Below are positions 8,482 through 19,697 of a stretch of 33,146 nt of DNA, piece after piece. The first letter of the stretch is position 1, and the number at the start of each line of letters is the position of its first letter. Made by a program: the position numbers and the translations under genes. The DNA is from an uncultured Bacteroidales bacterium (GTDB lineage Bacteria > Bacteroidota > Bacteroidia > Bacteroidales > F082): NCBI GenBank assembly GCA_946610645.1, contig CAMOCK010000218.1, positions 1-33,146 of the forward strand, in the 5' to 3' direction. The notes below the pieces were generated by a model, which searched no databases, was not told where the DNA came from, and was given only the letters and a program-made list of their open reading frames with translations.

Positions 8482-9375
8482 ATGTATCACAATCCTGTCA
8501 TGTTGGACGAATGCATCAAGGGACTGAATATCAATCCCGAAGGCACCTACGCCGATGTCACTTTCGGAGGTGGCGGACATTCGCGTGCCATCCTCGACCG
8601 TCTGACGACGGGACACCTTTACGCCTTCGACCAAGACGACGACGCGGCCAAGAACGCTTTCGACGACCCGCGTTTCACCTTCATTCCGCAGAATTTCAAG
8701 TATTTCAAAAACTTCATACAGCTTTACCACGGTGCCCAACTCGACGGAGTGATTGCCGACTTGGGCGTTTCGTCGCACCAATTCGACACGCCAGAGAAAG
8801 GCTTCTCGACCCGTTTCGACGGCCAGTTGGACATGCGCATGAGCCAAAGCACTCCCAACGACGCCGCCTCGGTGGTGAACACCTACAGCGTTGAAGAGCT
8901 GACGCGAATCCTGTCGCTCTACGGCGAAGTGCAACAAGCCCGCCTCGTGGCCTCAGAAATCGTCATAGCCCGCGATGCAGAACCCATCGAAACGACAGCC
9001 CAACTGAAAGAATCCGTCAAGAACCGCCTGCCAAGAGGACGCGAAAACAAGGTCTTGGCGCAAATCTTCCAAGCCCTCCGCATTGAGGTGAACCAAGAAC
9101 TTGACGCGCTCAGCGCCTTCCTATCGCAATGTCCCGACGTGCTCAAAAGCGGCGGACGATTGGTAGTGATGTCATACCACTCTCTGGAAGACCGCATCGT
9201 GAAAAACTACACCAAAACCGGCAACGCCGAAGGCAAGGAGGAAAAGGACTTCTTCGGCAACTTGCTGACACCTTTTAATATAATCACGCGCAAGCCAATC
9301 GTGCCTTCTGACGAGGAATTGGAACGCAACAGCCGCGCACGAAGCGCCAAACTGAGAATAGCGGAAAGGAGATGA
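8482..9375 (+). CDS. rsmH: 16S rRNA (cytosine(1402)-N(4))-methyltransferase
   Basis: MYHNPVMLDECIKGL...GTYADVTFGGGGHSRAIL...VIADLGVSSHQFDTPEKGFSTRFDGQLDMRM. Confidence 0.97.
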   Translation: MYHNPVMLDECIKGLNINPEGTYADVTFGGGGHSRAILDRLTTGHLYAFDQDDDAAKNAFDDPRFTFIPQNFKYFKNFIQLYHGAQLDGVIADLGVSSHQFDTPEKGFSTRFDGQLDMRMSQSTPNDAASVVNTYSVEELTRILSLYGEVQQARLVASEIVIARDAEPIETTAQLKESVKNRLPRGRENKVLAQIFQALRIEVNQELDALSAFLSQCPDVLKSGGRLVVMSYHSLEDRIVKNYTKTGNAEGKEEKDFFGNLLTPFNIITRKPIVPSDEELERNSRARSAKLRIAERR

Positions 9376-9376
9376 G

Positions 9377-9748
9377 ATGAGCAAGAAAGAGAAAAAAGAG
9401 AAAGGCACCAACGGCGTCAGGAAAGTGATGAATATCTTGGGCGGCAGTTTCCTCGTCAAGGAACAGTTCACCAAACAGTTTCCTTTCATGGTGTATGTAA
9501 CTGTGCTACTGATGATTATCATCACAAACACATATATCGCCGAAGACCGCAGCCGCGAAATCGTGAAAAACACCAAGCTGCTTAACGATTTGCATGTGGA
9601 GTACATCCAGGTGAAATCGTCCATCATGCAAGCCTCGAAGCAATCGGTTTTGGCCCGAAAACTGAGAGGCATCGGACTCAAAGACCCGGTGGAGCCTTTG
9701 AAACGCATCAACATCGACGAAGAAAAACAACCCGAAACGGAGGAATAA
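9377..9748 (+). CDS. FtsL-like cell division protein
   Basis: 123 aa, basic N-terminus, one TM (FPFMVYVTVLLMIIITNTYIA), then coiled-coil; sits between rsmH and ftsI. Confidence 0.75.
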   Translation: MSKKEKKEKGTNGVRKVMNILGGSFLVKEQFTKQFPFMVYVTVLLMIIITNTYIAEDRSREIVKNTKLLNDLHVEYIQVKSSIMQASKQSVLARKLRGIGLKDPVEPLKRINIDEEKQPETEE

Positions 9749-9751
9749 ACC

Positions 9752-11920
9752 ATGAAAATCGACCCAAAAACCGACACGCTTTGGAAGACCCATCTGGTGT
9801 ATTTTTTGGTACTCCTGTTTGCGGTGGCTATCATATTGAAAATCATCTTGGTGCAGACCCGCGACAGCAAGGAGATCCTGCCGCTGGCCGAGAAAAAGGA
9901 ATACCGCATCAAGGAGTTGAAGGCTTCGCGAGGCAACATCATCTCCTGCGACGGCAACCTCATCGCGACCACCATACCGCTTTTCGACGTGTTTTTCGAC
10001 TACAAGGCCGTGGAATCAGCCGACCCAAACTGCTTGAAAGACAACATCGATTCGCTATGCATACAAATGGCGCAACTCTTCCCGAAAAGAAACGCCAAGC
10101 AATGGAAAGACCATTTCTCAGCGGGAATTGCCAAAGGCAACCGGCATTATCTCATCGCACGCAACATCTCGCTGACGGAGTACCGCAAAATGCAGAAATT
10201 CGTCATCTTCAACCGAGGCAAATACAAGGGCGGCATCGTGGCCGACCAAAAGACCCGCCGCGCCCGGCCCTACAACGAACTGGCCAGCCTCATGATCGGC
10301 ATGGCCAACGAGGAGCAAGGCTACTATTTCGGGCTTGAAGGTGCCTACAACAGCTACCTGAGAGGACAAAACGGCCGCCAATTGGAGCGAAGACTGCACC
10401 ACGGCGACTGGATCCCTGTGGAATCGGAGGACAACACCGACGCGCAAAACGGCAACGACCTCATTACCACCTTCGACATGAAACTGCAAGACATCGTGGA
10501 ATCCGCACTCAACAACACCATGGTGACCAACAAGGCCGAACACGGCTGTGCCATCCTGATGGACGTGGAAACAGGATATGTGAGGGCCATCGCCAACCTT
10601 TCGCGCAACGAGAAAACAGGGGAATATGAGGAAAAATACAATTTCGCCCTGGTGGAACGCTATGAGCCCGGATCGGTGTTCAAAATCGCCTCGATGGTAG
10701 TGCTGCTCAACCACAACCCCAACCTGAAGCTCAGCGACAAAGTGAACATCGGCAGCGGCCCCATCCGCTTCTCGAACCGCACCATGAAAGACGACCATAG
10801 CTTTGCGCAAGGCGGCATCTGCACCGTGCAGGAAGTCATCGAGCAGTCGTCGAACAAAGGCACCGCCGTACTGATCACCAAAGCCTTCGCAGCGCACCCA
10901 GAGAAATATGTCGATGGGCTGTATGCCTTGGGTCTCAACAAGAAAATCGGCACAGGCATCAACGGGGAGGCGCAACCTGTCATCAAGCATCCCAACGACA
11001 AGACCAAAGACGGCAGAAAACTATGGTCAAACGTTTCTTTACCCTGGATGTCAATCGGTTATGAAGTCAATGTCACACCTTTACAGCTCATCATGCTTTA
11101 CAACGCCATCGCCAACGGAGGCAAGATGATGAAGCCCCAGTTTGTCAGCGAAATCCGTCGAGGCAACCAGACCATCGAGAAGTTCGACCCCGTTGTCATC
11201 AACGAGCACATCGCTTCGCCCGAGGCCATCGAAAAGCTCCAAACCATGTTGGCAGGCGTGGTGGAACGGGGCACGGCCAAACGACAGTTCAAGGGCTGCA
11301 TCGTGACAGCGGCAGGCAAAACCGGCACCGCACAATATTACGACAAGGTGCAAGGCTACAGCTATCACGAGCCAGGCATTAGCAGGAAGCTCTACAACAC
11401 CACGTTTGTGGGCTATTTCCCTGCCGACAAGCCCAAATATAGTTGCATCGTGGCGGTCAGCCGCGCCAGAGGCCCTTATTGGGCGGCAGGCAGTGTATCG
11501 GCTCCGGGGTTCCGCGAGATTGCCGAAAAAGTCTATGCCCTGAGACTTGGCATCCAAGACGACACCGACACGTTGCAAATGCAACAAAACACACCTTCAC
11601 CCGTCATCATCCACCACGAACAAGCCAAGGAATTCCTCAGCGGACTGGATGTCGATTATGAGGACTATGCCCTCAACAGCGAATGGGTGATCATCGAGAA
11701 CGGCGAACACGGTGAAACCAAAATCAAAAACGCCAACCTTGAAACAACGCGGATACCCAACGTTGTCGGGATGAATGTCAGCGACGCGGTATATCTGCTG
11801 GAAAACATGGGAATCAGAACCAGCTTCAGCGGACAAGGCATCGTGAAAGAGCAATCGTTGCCTGCCGGCGAACCCGTAAAACCCAATGAAACCATAAACC
11901 TCAAACTCGGAAGACAATGA
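9752..11920 (+). CDS. ftsI: Peptidoglycan transpeptidase (FtsI/PBP3-type) with C-terminal PASTA domain
   Basis: PGSVFKIAS (SXXK), SSN (EQSSNKGT), KTGTAQ ([12 protein letters not shown]), C-terminal [20 protein letters not shown]...[14 protein letters not shown]. Confidence 0.94.
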   Translation: MKIDPKTDTLWKTHLVYFLVLLFAVAIILKIILVQTRDSKEILPLAEKKEYRIKELKASRGNIISCDGNLIATTIPLFDVFFDYKAVESADPNCLKDNIDSLCIQMAQLFPKRNAKQWKDHFSAGIAKGNRHYLIARNISLTEYRKMQKFVIFNRGKYKGGIVADQKTRRARPYNELASLMIGMANEEQGYYFGLEGAYNSYLRGQNGRQLERRLHHGDWIPVESEDNTDAQNGNDLITTFDMKLQDIVESALNNTMVTNKAEHGCAILMDVETGYVRAIANLSRNEKTGEYEEKYNFALVERYEPGSVFKIASMVVLLNHNPNLKLSDKVNIGSGPIRFSNRTMKDDHSFAQGGICTVQEVIEQSSNKGTAVLITKAFAAHPEKYVDGLYALGLNKKIGTGINGEAQPVIKHPNDKTKDGRKLWSNVSLPWMSIGYEVNVTPLQLIMLYNAIANGGKMMKPQFVSEIRRGNQTIEKFDPVVINEHIASPEAIEKLQTMLAGVVERGTAKRQFKGCIVTAAGKTGTAQYYDKVQGYSYHEPGISRKLYNTTFVGYFPADKPKYSCIVAVSRARGPYWAAGSVSAPGFREIAEKVYALRLGIQDDTDTLQMQQNTPSPVIIHHEQAKEFLSGLDVDYEDYALNSEWVIIENGEHGETKIKNANLETTRIPNVVGMNVSDAVYLLENMGIRTSFSGQGIVKEQSLPAGEPVKPNETINLKLGRQ

Positions 11921-13374
11921 AAATCAAGGAGATATTAGCCAACTGTAATTTAATGGAGATTGAAGGCGACAAAGACATTGACATCCTTGACCTTGCCTTC
12001 GATTCTCGCAAAGTGAAGAACGGCAGCCTGTTTTTCGCCGTGAAAGGGACACAAGTCGATGGCCACGACTACATCGAAAAAGCCGTTGCTCAAGGTGCCA
12101 AGGCCGTCGTTTGCGAAAGGATGCCCAAGGCAAAAGCCGACGGCGTGACCTACATCCAAGTCGATAACTCTGCCTACGTCCTCGGCATGAGTGCTTCCAA
12201 CTTCTTCGACAACCCGTCCAAAAAGCTGAAACTCGTGGGCGTGACCGGAACCAACGGCAAGACCACCATCGCCACCTTGCTGTATAGGCTCTTCACCGAC
12301 GCGGGCTACAGCTGCGGACTGCTCTCCACGATAGAGAACATCGTCAATCTTGAGGCGGTTGCTTCAACCCACACCACTCCCGACCCGCTGGAACTCAACG
12401 CTTTGCTATGCAAAATGGCGGACAACGGATGCGAATACGCCTTCATGGAAGTCAGCTCGCACAGCGTCGAACAAGAACGTATCGCTGGGCTGCATTTCGC
12501 AGGCGGCATTTTCACCAACCTCACCCACGACCACCTCGATTACCACAAGACGATGGCAAACTACCGCAACGCCAAGAAGAAGTTTTTCGACAACCTGCCC
12601 GAAACCGCTTTCGCCTTGACCAACCTCGACGACAAGAACGGCGCGGTGATGCTGCAAAACACGCGAGCCAAGAAACTCAGCTACGCGCTGAAGCACGACG
12701 CCGACTTCAAAGGTGTCGTCATGGAAAGCCATTTCGACGGCATGTTGCTGAAAGTGAACAACACTGAAGTGTTCACCCAATTGGTCGGCGGATTCAATGC
12801 CAGCAATCTCTTGGCCATTTACGGCGCAGCCGTGGCATTAGGGTTCGACAAGAGCGAACTGTTGGTTGAAATCAGCAAATTGCACGGCGCCAATGGTCGT
12901 TTCGACATGGTGCATTCCGAAAACGGCATTGTCGGCATCGTCGATTACGCCCACACCCCCGATGCTCTGGAGAACGTGCTGACCACCATCAACGATGTGC
13001 GCCGCCACAACGAAACGCTCATCACAGTGGTGGGCTGCGGCGGAAACCGCGACACCACCAAACGTCCAGAAATGGCAGCCGTAGCCGTCAGATTCAGCGA
13101 CCGCGTCATCCTTACCAGCGACAACCCGCGAAACGAAGACCCCGACGAAATCATCCGACAGATGAAAGCCGGAATCGCTGCCAAGGACAGCAACAAAGTG
13201 CTTTCCATCACCAATCGCCACGAGGCCATCCGCACAGCGGTGGCCTTGGCCAAGAAAGGGGACATCATCCTCGTGGCTGGCAAAGGGCACGAGAACTATC
13301 AGGAAATCAACGGAATAAAAAACCACTTCGACGACAAGGAAGAGTTGTCGGAAGCTTTTAAGGAGGTCCATTAA
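11917..13374 (+). CDS. murE: UDP-N-acetylmuramoyl-tripeptide synthetase MurE
   Basis: [49 protein letters not shown] (DNPR, mDAP-type). Overlaps ftsI by ATGA. Confidence 0.97.
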   Translation: MKIKEILANCNLMEIEGDKDIDILDLAFDSRKVKNGSLFFAVKGTQVDGHDYIEKAVAQGAKAVVCERMPKAKADGVTYIQVDNSAYVLGMSASNFFDNPSKKLKLVGVTGTNGKTTIATLLYRLFTDAGYSCGLLSTIENIVNLEAVASTHTTPDPLELNALLCKMADNGCEYAFMEVSSHSVEQERIAGLHFAGGIFTNLTHDHLDYHKTMANYRNAKKKFFDNLPETAFALTNLDDKNGAVMLQNTRAKKLSYALKHDADFKGVVMESHFDGMLLKVNNTEVFTQLVGGFNASNLLAIYGAAVALGFDKSELLVEISKLHGANGRFDMVHSENGIVGIVDYAHTPDALENVLTTINDVRRHNETLITVVGCGGNRDTTKRPEMAAVAVRFSDRVILTSDNPRNEDPDEIIRQMKAGIAAKDSNKVLSITNRHEAIRTAVALAKKGDIILVAGKGHENYQEINGIKNHFDDKEELSEAFKEVH

Positions 13375-14651
13375 TGTTGTACTATCTGTTCAATTATCTG
13401 CAAAAATGCAATTTCCCGGGTGCGGGCGTGTTCAACTACGTCACCTTCCGCACGGCAGCAGCGGTCATTCTGGCCCTCGTCATCTCCGTGTGGTTTGGCA
13501 ATTGGTTCATCAAGTTGCTGAAACGCAAGAACATATCCGAAAGCCAACGTGATGCCTCGATTGACCCTTACAATACCAAGAAAGTGGGCGTGCCCACCAT
13601 GGGCGGTGTCATCATCATCACAGCCATACTCATTCCAGTGCTGTTGGTTTGCAAGCTTCACAGCGTTTACACCCTTTTGATGATTGCCACCACGCTGATC
13701 CTTGGCATTTTAGGCTTTGCCGACGACTACATCAAGACCTTCAAGAAACAAAAAGACGGCCTGAAACCCGCTGTGAAACTGGGCGGCCAAGTCCTGCTAG
13801 GTCTCATCGTCGGTTTGACGTTGCGTTTCAGCCCAGCAGTGCATATCAACGAGACAGTGCATGTGAGAATTCAGGACAACAAGGAAATCGTGGTGAAAAG
13901 CCCTGACGTGAAATCGACGCGAACCACCATCCCCTTCTTGAAGAACCACAATCTCAACTATGCCGACCTGTTCAGATGGGCTGGTCCCAAATGGATGTAT
14001 AACCTCGCCTGGGTTTTCTTTGTGTTGCTCACCGTGTTTGTTGTTGCCGCCGTCAGCAACGGATCGAACCTCAACGACGGCATGGACGGCATGGCTTCGG
14101 GCAACTCTGCCATCATAGGAATCACTTTGGTCATTTTGGCCTACATCTCCAGCAACGCAGTGACAGCAGGCCACTTCAACCTGATGTATATCCCTGGAAG
14201 CGAAGAACTTGTGGTGTTTTTGGCAGCCTTCGTCGGGGCACTCATCGGTTTCTTGTGGTTCAATTCCTACCCTGCCCAGATTTTCATGGGCGACACTGGC
14301 AGCCTGACCATAGGGGGCATCATCGCAGTGTCGGCTATCATCATGCACAAGGAACTGCTATTGCCATTGCTCTGTGGCGTGTTCCTCTTCGAAATCCTTT
14401 CCGACTTGGATGTGAAACGTTTCGTCAAGACCGGGAAAAAACACAGAATTTGGAAAAAAGGCCCGTTGCACGACCATTTCCGCACGAGCTATAGCGACTT
14501 CAAAAAGGCTTGGCCCAACTCAACCGTCACCTTCAAAGGCAGCGGCGAGGGGCACAATAGCGTCCACCACGAGGTGAAAATCACCATACGCTTTTGGATT
14601 GTGACCATTCTTTTGGCTGCTTTCACATTGATAACGTTTAAGATAAGATAA
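13374..14651 (+). CDS. mraY: Phospho-N-acetylmuramoyl-pentapeptide-transferase
   Basis: GVPTMGGVIII, FADDYIK, SNGSNLNDGMDGMASG, MGDTGSL, KTGKKHRIWKKGPLHDHF. Confidence 0.97.
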   Translation: MLYYLFNYLQKCNFPGAGVFNYVTFRTAAAVILALVISVWFGNWFIKLLKRKNISESQRDASIDPYNTKKVGVPTMGGVIIITAILIPVLLVCKLHSVYTLLMIATTLILGILGFADDYIKTFKKQKDGLKPAVKLGGQVLLGLIVGLTLRFSPAVHINETVHVRIQDNKEIVVKSPDVKSTRTTIPFLKNHNLNYADLFRWAGPKWMYNLAWVFFVLLTVFVVAAVSNGSNLNDGMDGMASGNSAIIGITLVILAYISSNAVTAGHFNLMYIPGSEELVVFLAAFVGALIGFLWFNSYPAQIFMGDTGSLTIGGIIAVSAIIMHKELLLPLLCGVFLFEILSDLDVKRFVKTGKKHRIWKKGPLHDHFRTSYSDFKKAWPNSTVTFKGSGEGHNSVHHEVKITIRFWIVTILLAAFTLITFKIR

Positions 14652-14661
14652 AAGAACCGAT

Positions 14662-15231
14662 ATGAACTATCTTGAGAGACTAACGAACACCCAAAACCGA
14701 AAACCAGAGAACCTGGCTGCGGGCATTTCCTCCATGATTCTGGAAATCAGGAAGGAAAACATCAAGCAGAGCCTCAGCGACATCAACACTGTGGGTCATC
14801 GGCAAGACTATGTGGGAACGATTGACGGCGTGATGTACTACGACGATTCAAAAGCCGAAAACGTGAACGCCACATGGTTCACTTTCGAAAACATCGTCAG
14901 ACCCGTGGTGTGGATTGCAGGAGGCAACGATCGCAACACCGACTTCAGCGAGTTGAAACCCGTGGCGCGCAAAAACGTCAGAGCATTGGTTTGCATTGGC
15001 AAGGACAACGACAAATTGCTGCGCACATTCGGTGACGACATCGCTGAAATCGTTGTGGCACAAAGCATTGGAGATGCCGTCAAACAAGCTTCGCGCCTGG
15101 CCGAAGAAGACGACATCGTATTGTTTTCGCCCGCCTGCCGTTCCGACCGCGCCGAGAGTTTCGAGACCCGTGGAAAACGTTTCATCGCCAGCGTAAAAAA
15201 ATTGGAAAATGAGCGTCATCAAAAACAATAA
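14662..15231 (+). CDS. murD: C-terminal (Mur ligase C) domain-only MurD homologue
   Basis: 189 aa. ENLAAGISSMILEIRKENIKQSLSDINTVGHRQDYVGTIDGVMYYDDSKAENVNATWFTFENIVRPVVWIAGGNDRNTDFSEL...LFSPACRSDRAESFETRGKRF aligns with the last third of MurD. No GTxGKTT P-loop in this ORF or in the 10 bp between it and mraY. Confidence 0.9.
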   Translation: MNYLERLTNTQNRKPENLAAGISSMILEIRKENIKQSLSDINTVGHRQDYVGTIDGVMYYDDSKAENVNATWFTFENIVRPVVWIAGGNDRNTDFSELKPVARKNVRALVCIGKDNDKLLRTFGDDIAEIVVAQSIGDAVKQASRLAEEDDIVLFSPACRSDRAESFETRGKRFIASVKKLENERHQKQ

Positions 15232-16504
15232 AATCGTCTGGGGCGACAAGGTCATCTGGATTGTGGCTTTGCTGTTGGCCATCATCTCGCTGATTGTGGT
15301 GTATAGCGCCACCAGTGCGAGATATCACGGCCAAACCGGCAAAGTGCTGATGAAGCATGCGGGCATGTTGCTTTTCGGATTCGTCATGATGTTTGGCGCG
15401 TCGAAAATCAGCTACAAGCGTTATGCGAAAGCCGCCCTGCTGCTGATGATTCCTTGCCTGGCACTGCTGCTCTACACGCTTTTGTTCGGTCGCGACATCA
15501 ACGACGCCAACCGTTCCATAAGCCTTGGCGGCATCTCGTTCCAGCCGAGCGAAATGGCCAAGATCATACTCATCACCTACCTCGCCCGACAAATCGTGAT
15601 GATGGGCGACGGCTTGCAGAACTTCAAGGAAGTGATAGTCAAGCTGGCCCTCCCCATCCTCCTGACCGCCGCGCTGATTTTCCCCGAAAACCTGTCCACG
15701 GCTGCCATTTTGGTGATGGTTTGCTTGGTGCTGCTTTTCGTCGCAAGGGTGAAATTCGTTCACATCTTGGCCATCGTAGGCATGTGTGTCGTAGGCATGG
15801 CCTTTTACCTCCTTTTCGATGCCGCCAAGACGGAAATCGGCAACAGGAAAGCCGAGAAAGCCAGCATCGAAGCGGCAGCCAACGGTGGCGTAGCGAAGCC
15901 ATACATACCCAAGAAAAACCGCATCAAGACGTGGTCGAACCGCTTGCAAGCCATGGGAGAAGACAAGGAGGAGGTCGATCTTTTCGACGATAAGCACATG
16001 CAAAGCACCTTCGCGAAAATCGCGGTGGCCTCGAGCTCGTTTTTCGGCAAAGGCCCAGGCAAAAGCACGCAAAGAAACTTCCTGCCTCACCCCTATTCCG
16101 ACTTCATCTATGCCATCATCATCGAAGAATACGGCCTCGTGGGTGCGCTCGTCGTTCTCATGCTCTACATCATATTGTTTACAAGGGTGCTGCGCATTTG
16201 CATCAAACGGCCGCTCACCTTTGGCGCATTGATGGCCTTCGGGCTGGGATTCCTCATCATCGTTCAGGCCATGGTCAATATGGGGGTCTCCATCGGACTG
16301 TTGCCCGTAACCGGACAGCCATTGCCCTTCGTCAGCATGGGCGGCACCTCCATCATGGCAACGGGACTGATTATCGGAATGGTTTTGAGTGTCACCCGCA
16401 GCGTTGAGGACGAATCATCATTGGCACCTGCCACTAATACCATCGAAAGTGAAACCATTGAAATCACAGAAGCAGATGAAACAGAACCCGAAAATCGTGA
16501 TTAG
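15209..16504 (+). CDS. ftsW: Lipid II polymerase FtsW (SEDS family)
   Basis: 431 aa multi-TM; ANRSISLGGISFQPSEMAK, ENLSTAAI, HPYSDFIYAIIIEEYGLVGA, GLLPVTGQPLPFVSMGGTS. Confidence 0.96.
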   Translation: MSVIKNNKIVWGDKVIWIVALLLAIISLIVVYSATSARYHGQTGKVLMKHAGMLLFGFVMMFGASKISYKRYAKAALLLMIPCLALLLYTLLFGRDINDANRSISLGGISFQPSEMAKIILITYLARQIVMMGDGLQNFKEVIVKLALPILLTAALIFPENLSTAAILVMVCLVLLFVARVKFVHILAIVGMCVVGMAFYLLFDAAKTEIGNRKAEKASIEAAANGGVAKPYIPKKNRIKTWSNRLQAMGEDKEEVDLFDDKHMQSTFAKIAVASSSFFGKGPGKSTQRNFLPHPYSDFIYAIIIEEYGLVGALVVLMLYIILFTRVLRICIKRPLTFGALMAFGLGFLIIVQAMVNMGVSIGLLPVTGQPLPFVSMGGTSIMATGLIIGMVLSVTRSVEDESSLAPATNTIESETIEITEADETEPENRD

Positions 16505-17579
16505 CGGCGGCGGTACGGGAGGACACATCTTTCCCGCCATAGCCATCGCCGATGCCTTGAAACGCAGGTTTCCTGAGGCCGACATACTCTTCATCGGCGC
16601 AAAAGGACGCATGGAAATGGATCGTGTGCCAAAAGCAGGATACCCAATTGAGGGTTTGTGGATTAGCGGCATGACCAAAGACATCAGGTCGCTGACCTTG
16701 CCCCTAAAACTTGCCATCAGCCTGACCAAGGCTTGCATCATCCTGAAACGGTTCAAGCCCGACGTGGTCGTCGGCGTGGGTGGCTTCGCCAGCGGCCCAA
16801 CCCTGAAGGCGGCCAACTGGCTCGGCATCCCTACCGTCATTCAGGAGCAGAACTCCTATCCAGGCAAGACCAACCGCAACGTGGGCAATAAAGCCAAAGC
16901 CATTTGCGTAGCCTACGACCACATGGAACAATGGTTCCCGAAAAAGAGAATCCATTTCACGGGCAATCCGTTAAGGGCCAATATTGCAACAAGCGGAACC
17001 CGGGAAGAAGCCGCCGAATACTTCAAGTTGGATGCAGCCAAGCCCGTAGCCCTTTTGGTAGGAGGAAGCCAAGGAGCCTTGGGCATCAACAAAGGTATCA
17101 GCGCGCAACTCGACAAATTCAAGGACAGCAGATTGCAACTCATTTGGCAAACAGGCTCGTCCTACATCAACCAAGCACAAGCCGAGGTGAAGGCCTTGGG
17201 CTTGGACGATTTGGTGAAACCCACCGTCTTCATCGATCGCATGGACTTGGCTTACACCTTGGCCGACGTGGTCGTATCGCGTGCAGGTGCCATGTCGATC
17301 TCGGAGCTTGCGCTCGTGCAAAAACCCGTCATCTTCGTGCCGCTACCTACCGCAGCCGAAGACCACCAAACCAAAAACGCCCAACAACTCGTCGAGGCCG
17401 AAGCCGCCCTGATGGTGAAAAACGCCGATACGGAAAGTGAGTTGGTTCCGACACTGCTGGCATTGGCCGCAGACCGCGAAAAACAAGAGAAAATGGAAGC
17501 CAACATCGGCAAGTTCGCTCGTCCGAATGCCTCCGACGACATTGTTAATGTGATAATTGATAGTTGTTTAGTTGATTAG
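16476..17579 (+). CDS. murG: UDP-N-acetylglucosamine--MurNAc-(pentapeptide) pyrophosphoryl-undecaprenol GlcNAc transferase
   Basis: VISGGGTGGHIFPAIAIADAL, VGVGGFASGPTLKAANWLGIPTVIQEQNSYPGKTNR, VGGSQGALGINKGI, SRAGAMSISEL. Start at MKQNPK (16476), overlapping ftsW. Confidence 0.96.
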   Translation: MKQNPKIVISGGGTGGHIFPAIAIADALKRRFPEADILFIGAKGRMEMDRVPKAGYPIEGLWISGMTKDIRSLTLPLKLAISLTKACIILKRFKPDVVVGVGGFASGPTLKAANWLGIPTVIQEQNSYPGKTNRNVGNKAKAICVAYDHMEQWFPKKRIHFTGNPLRANIATSGTREEAAEYFKLDAAKPVALLVGGSQGALGINKGISAQLDKFKDSRLQLIWQTGSSYINQAQAEVKALGLDDLVKPTVFIDRMDLAYTLADVVVSRAGAMSISELALVQKPVIFVPLPTAAEDHQTKNAQQLVEAEAALMVKNADTESELVPTLLALAADREKQEKMEANIGKFARPNASDDIVNVIIDSCLVD

Positions 17580-17588
17580 TCGATAGTT

Positions 17589-18929
17589 ATGAAAAACGGA
17601 GAAGGACACACGATTTACATGTTAGGCATAGGCGGCATCGGAATGAGCGCCTTGGCGCGGTATTACCGCAGCCTTGGCTTCGCCGTAGCTGGCTACGACC
17701 ATACTCCTTCCCCGCTCACGAAACAACTGGAAAATGAGGGCATAGCCATACATTATGAAGACATCCCCGAGCTCTTGCCAGCCAGCATCGACTTTGTGGT
17801 TTACACACCCGCCGTCCCTGGCAATCTCAATGAATTTGAGACATTGAGAAAACGTAACATTTTGATAATGAAACGGTCGGAAGCTTTGGGAAAGGTTTCC
17901 GAAAACCATTTCACCATCGCCATTGCTGGAACCCATGGCAAGACCACCACCACTGCCATGACCGCTCACATCCTGAACGCCTGTGGGCGCGACACCACAG
18001 CCTTCATCGGTGGCATAGCCAACAACTTCAACAGCAACCTGCTTCTCGGCAAAGGCAAAGGCAGCCTCATGGTAGTGGAAGCCGACGAGTTCGACCGCTC
18101 TTTCTTGCGGCTGCATCCCGACATCAGCGTCATCAACTCCATCGATGCCGACCATTTGGACATTTACGGCGACAAACGCTATCTCACAGCCTCTTTCAAC
18201 GAGTTTGCCGACCTCACGGCGGAAAAGCTCATCGTCAAGGAAGGATTGGAGATCGAGAACCAAGACCGGCTCCTTTTCGGCTTCGGCGATGGCTGCGACT
18301 TCCGCATCCGCATCGAGCGCATGGTAAGAAGCACCACTGATTTCACCATCACGCACAACGGCATCGAAACCGCAGTGCGGCTACCCATGCCTGGCGCACA
18401 CAACGTGCTGAATGCCACTGCCGCATTCGTGGCTGCATTGCAAGTCGGATTGCAACCTAGCGACATTGCCGAAGCCTTGACTTCCTTCAAAGGCGTAAAG
18501 CGCCGCTTCGACATCCGAATAAGCAACGAAAAACATTGCTACATTGACGATTACGCACATCATCCAGAGGAAATCAAGGCCTGTCTGAAAGCCGTCAGGG
18601 CAGCTTTCCCCGAACAAAGACTCACCTTGGTTTTCCAACCCCATCTCTTCTCGCGCACCCGCGATTTCATGGACGACTTCGCCCAAATCCTGTCTCTCGC
18701 CGACGAGCTGGTTCTTCTGGACATCTACCCCGCAAGAGAGCAACCCATAGAAGGCATCACCTCACTGGCTTTGTTGGACAAGGTGACCTTAGAGCACAAG
18801 AAACTCTGCAAGAAAGAAGACCTTATCGAATTGATTGACAGCGAAAAACCTGAATTATTGGTCACGATGGGCGCCGGCGACATCGACCGTTTTGTTGAAC
18901 CTTTGGAAAAATTGATTTTGACATGGTAA
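17589..18929 (+). CDS. murC: UDP-N-acetylmuramate--L-alanine ligase
   Basis: MLGIGGIGMSALARYY, IAGTHGKTTTTAMTAHIL, EADEFDRSFL, IDDYAHHPEEI, FQPHLFSRTRDFMDDFA. Confidence 0.97.
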   Translation: MKNGEGHTIYMLGIGGIGMSALARYYRSLGFAVAGYDHTPSPLTKQLENEGIAIHYEDIPELLPASIDFVVYTPAVPGNLNEFETLRKRNILIMKRSEALGKVSENHFTIAIAGTHGKTTTTAMTAHILNACGRDTTAFIGGIANNFNSNLLLGKGKGSLMVVEADEFDRSFLRLHPDISVINSIDADHLDIYGDKRYLTASFNEFADLTAEKLIVKEGLEIENQDRLLFGFGDGCDFRIRIERMVRSTTDFTITHNGIETAVRLPMPGAHNVLNATAAFVAALQVGLQPSDIAEALTSFKGVKRRFDIRISNEKHCYIDDYAHHPEEIKACLKAVRAAFPEQRLTLVFQPHLFSRTRDFMDDFAQILSLADELVLLDIYPAREQPIEGITSLALLDKVTLEHKKLCKKEDLIELIDSEKPELLVTMGAGDIDRFVEPLEKLILTW

Positions 18930-19693
18930 AGAAGATTTTCAGCATATTGGCATGGGTCGTTACAGGAGTCGCCTTGGTTGTCTTGTTCATTGCCGCACGC
19001 GACAATTACCTAAACATGCCATTAAAGTCCATCAACGTGAACATCGACCGGGTGAACGATAATGGTTTCGTCAAGGAAAGCACCGTGACGGCAGACTTGG
19101 GCAACATCTGCAATGCAGCCAAAATCGGTACGGTCAATATGCAAGCCATCCAAAGCCAACTGAAGTCGAACCCATGGGTGCAAACCTCGGCGGCCTATGT
19201 CGATCTCGGCGGCGACCTGAACGTCAGCATCAAGGAACACCATCCCGTGTTGAGGATTTTCGGCAGCAACGGAAAATCCGTCTATCTCACCGACGACCGT
19301 ATCGTGCTGCCCCCGATCTCGAGCCACACGCCCTACCTATTGATTGCCAGCGGAAACTTCCGCCTCGATTCGTTGGAAATGGGACATCAGCTCAACGACA
19401 CCCTCAAGGCCGACCGAAACCTCATCGGAGCGATGGCGGTGATGGAGGCCATAGGCAGAAACCCGTTCATCAAGAGTTGTGCAGGGCAGATTTACTGCAA
19501 CCGACAAAACGAATTTGAGATTGTGGTTCGCGACCTCGATGCACGCGTGGTGATTGGCGACATTGGCAACCTCGACGACAAATTGCGCCGGTTGGAAATC
19601 TTCATGAAACAAAAAATTGGAACAAACGAAATCAAAAACCTGAATATCATAAACTTAAAATATAAAAACCAAGTAGTTTGCACTAAAAGATAA
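18923..19693 (+). CDS. ftsQ: FtsQ/DivIB-like cell division protein
   Basis: N-terminal TM, POTRA-like segment, located between murC and ftsA. Confidence 0.88.
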   Translation: MVKKIFSILAWVVTGVALVVLFIAARDNYLNMPLKSINVNIDRVNDNGFVKESTVTADLGNICNAAKIGTVNMQAIQSQLKSNPWVQTSAAYVDLGGDLNVSIKEHHPVLRIFGSNGKSVYLTDDRIVLPPISSHTPYLLIASGNFRLDSLEMGHQLNDTLKADRNLIGAMAVMEAIGRNPFIKSCAGQIYCNRQNEFEIVVRDLDARVVIGDIGNLDDKLRRLEIFMKQKIGTNEIKNLNIINLKYKNQVVCTKR

Positions 19694-19697
19694 AGCC

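Noticed and set aside
14652-14661. Missing murD N-terminus hidden in another frame or by frameshift
   Set aside because: Only 10 bp lie between mraY and the murD fragment, and the upstream sequence is fully accounted for by an intact mraY.
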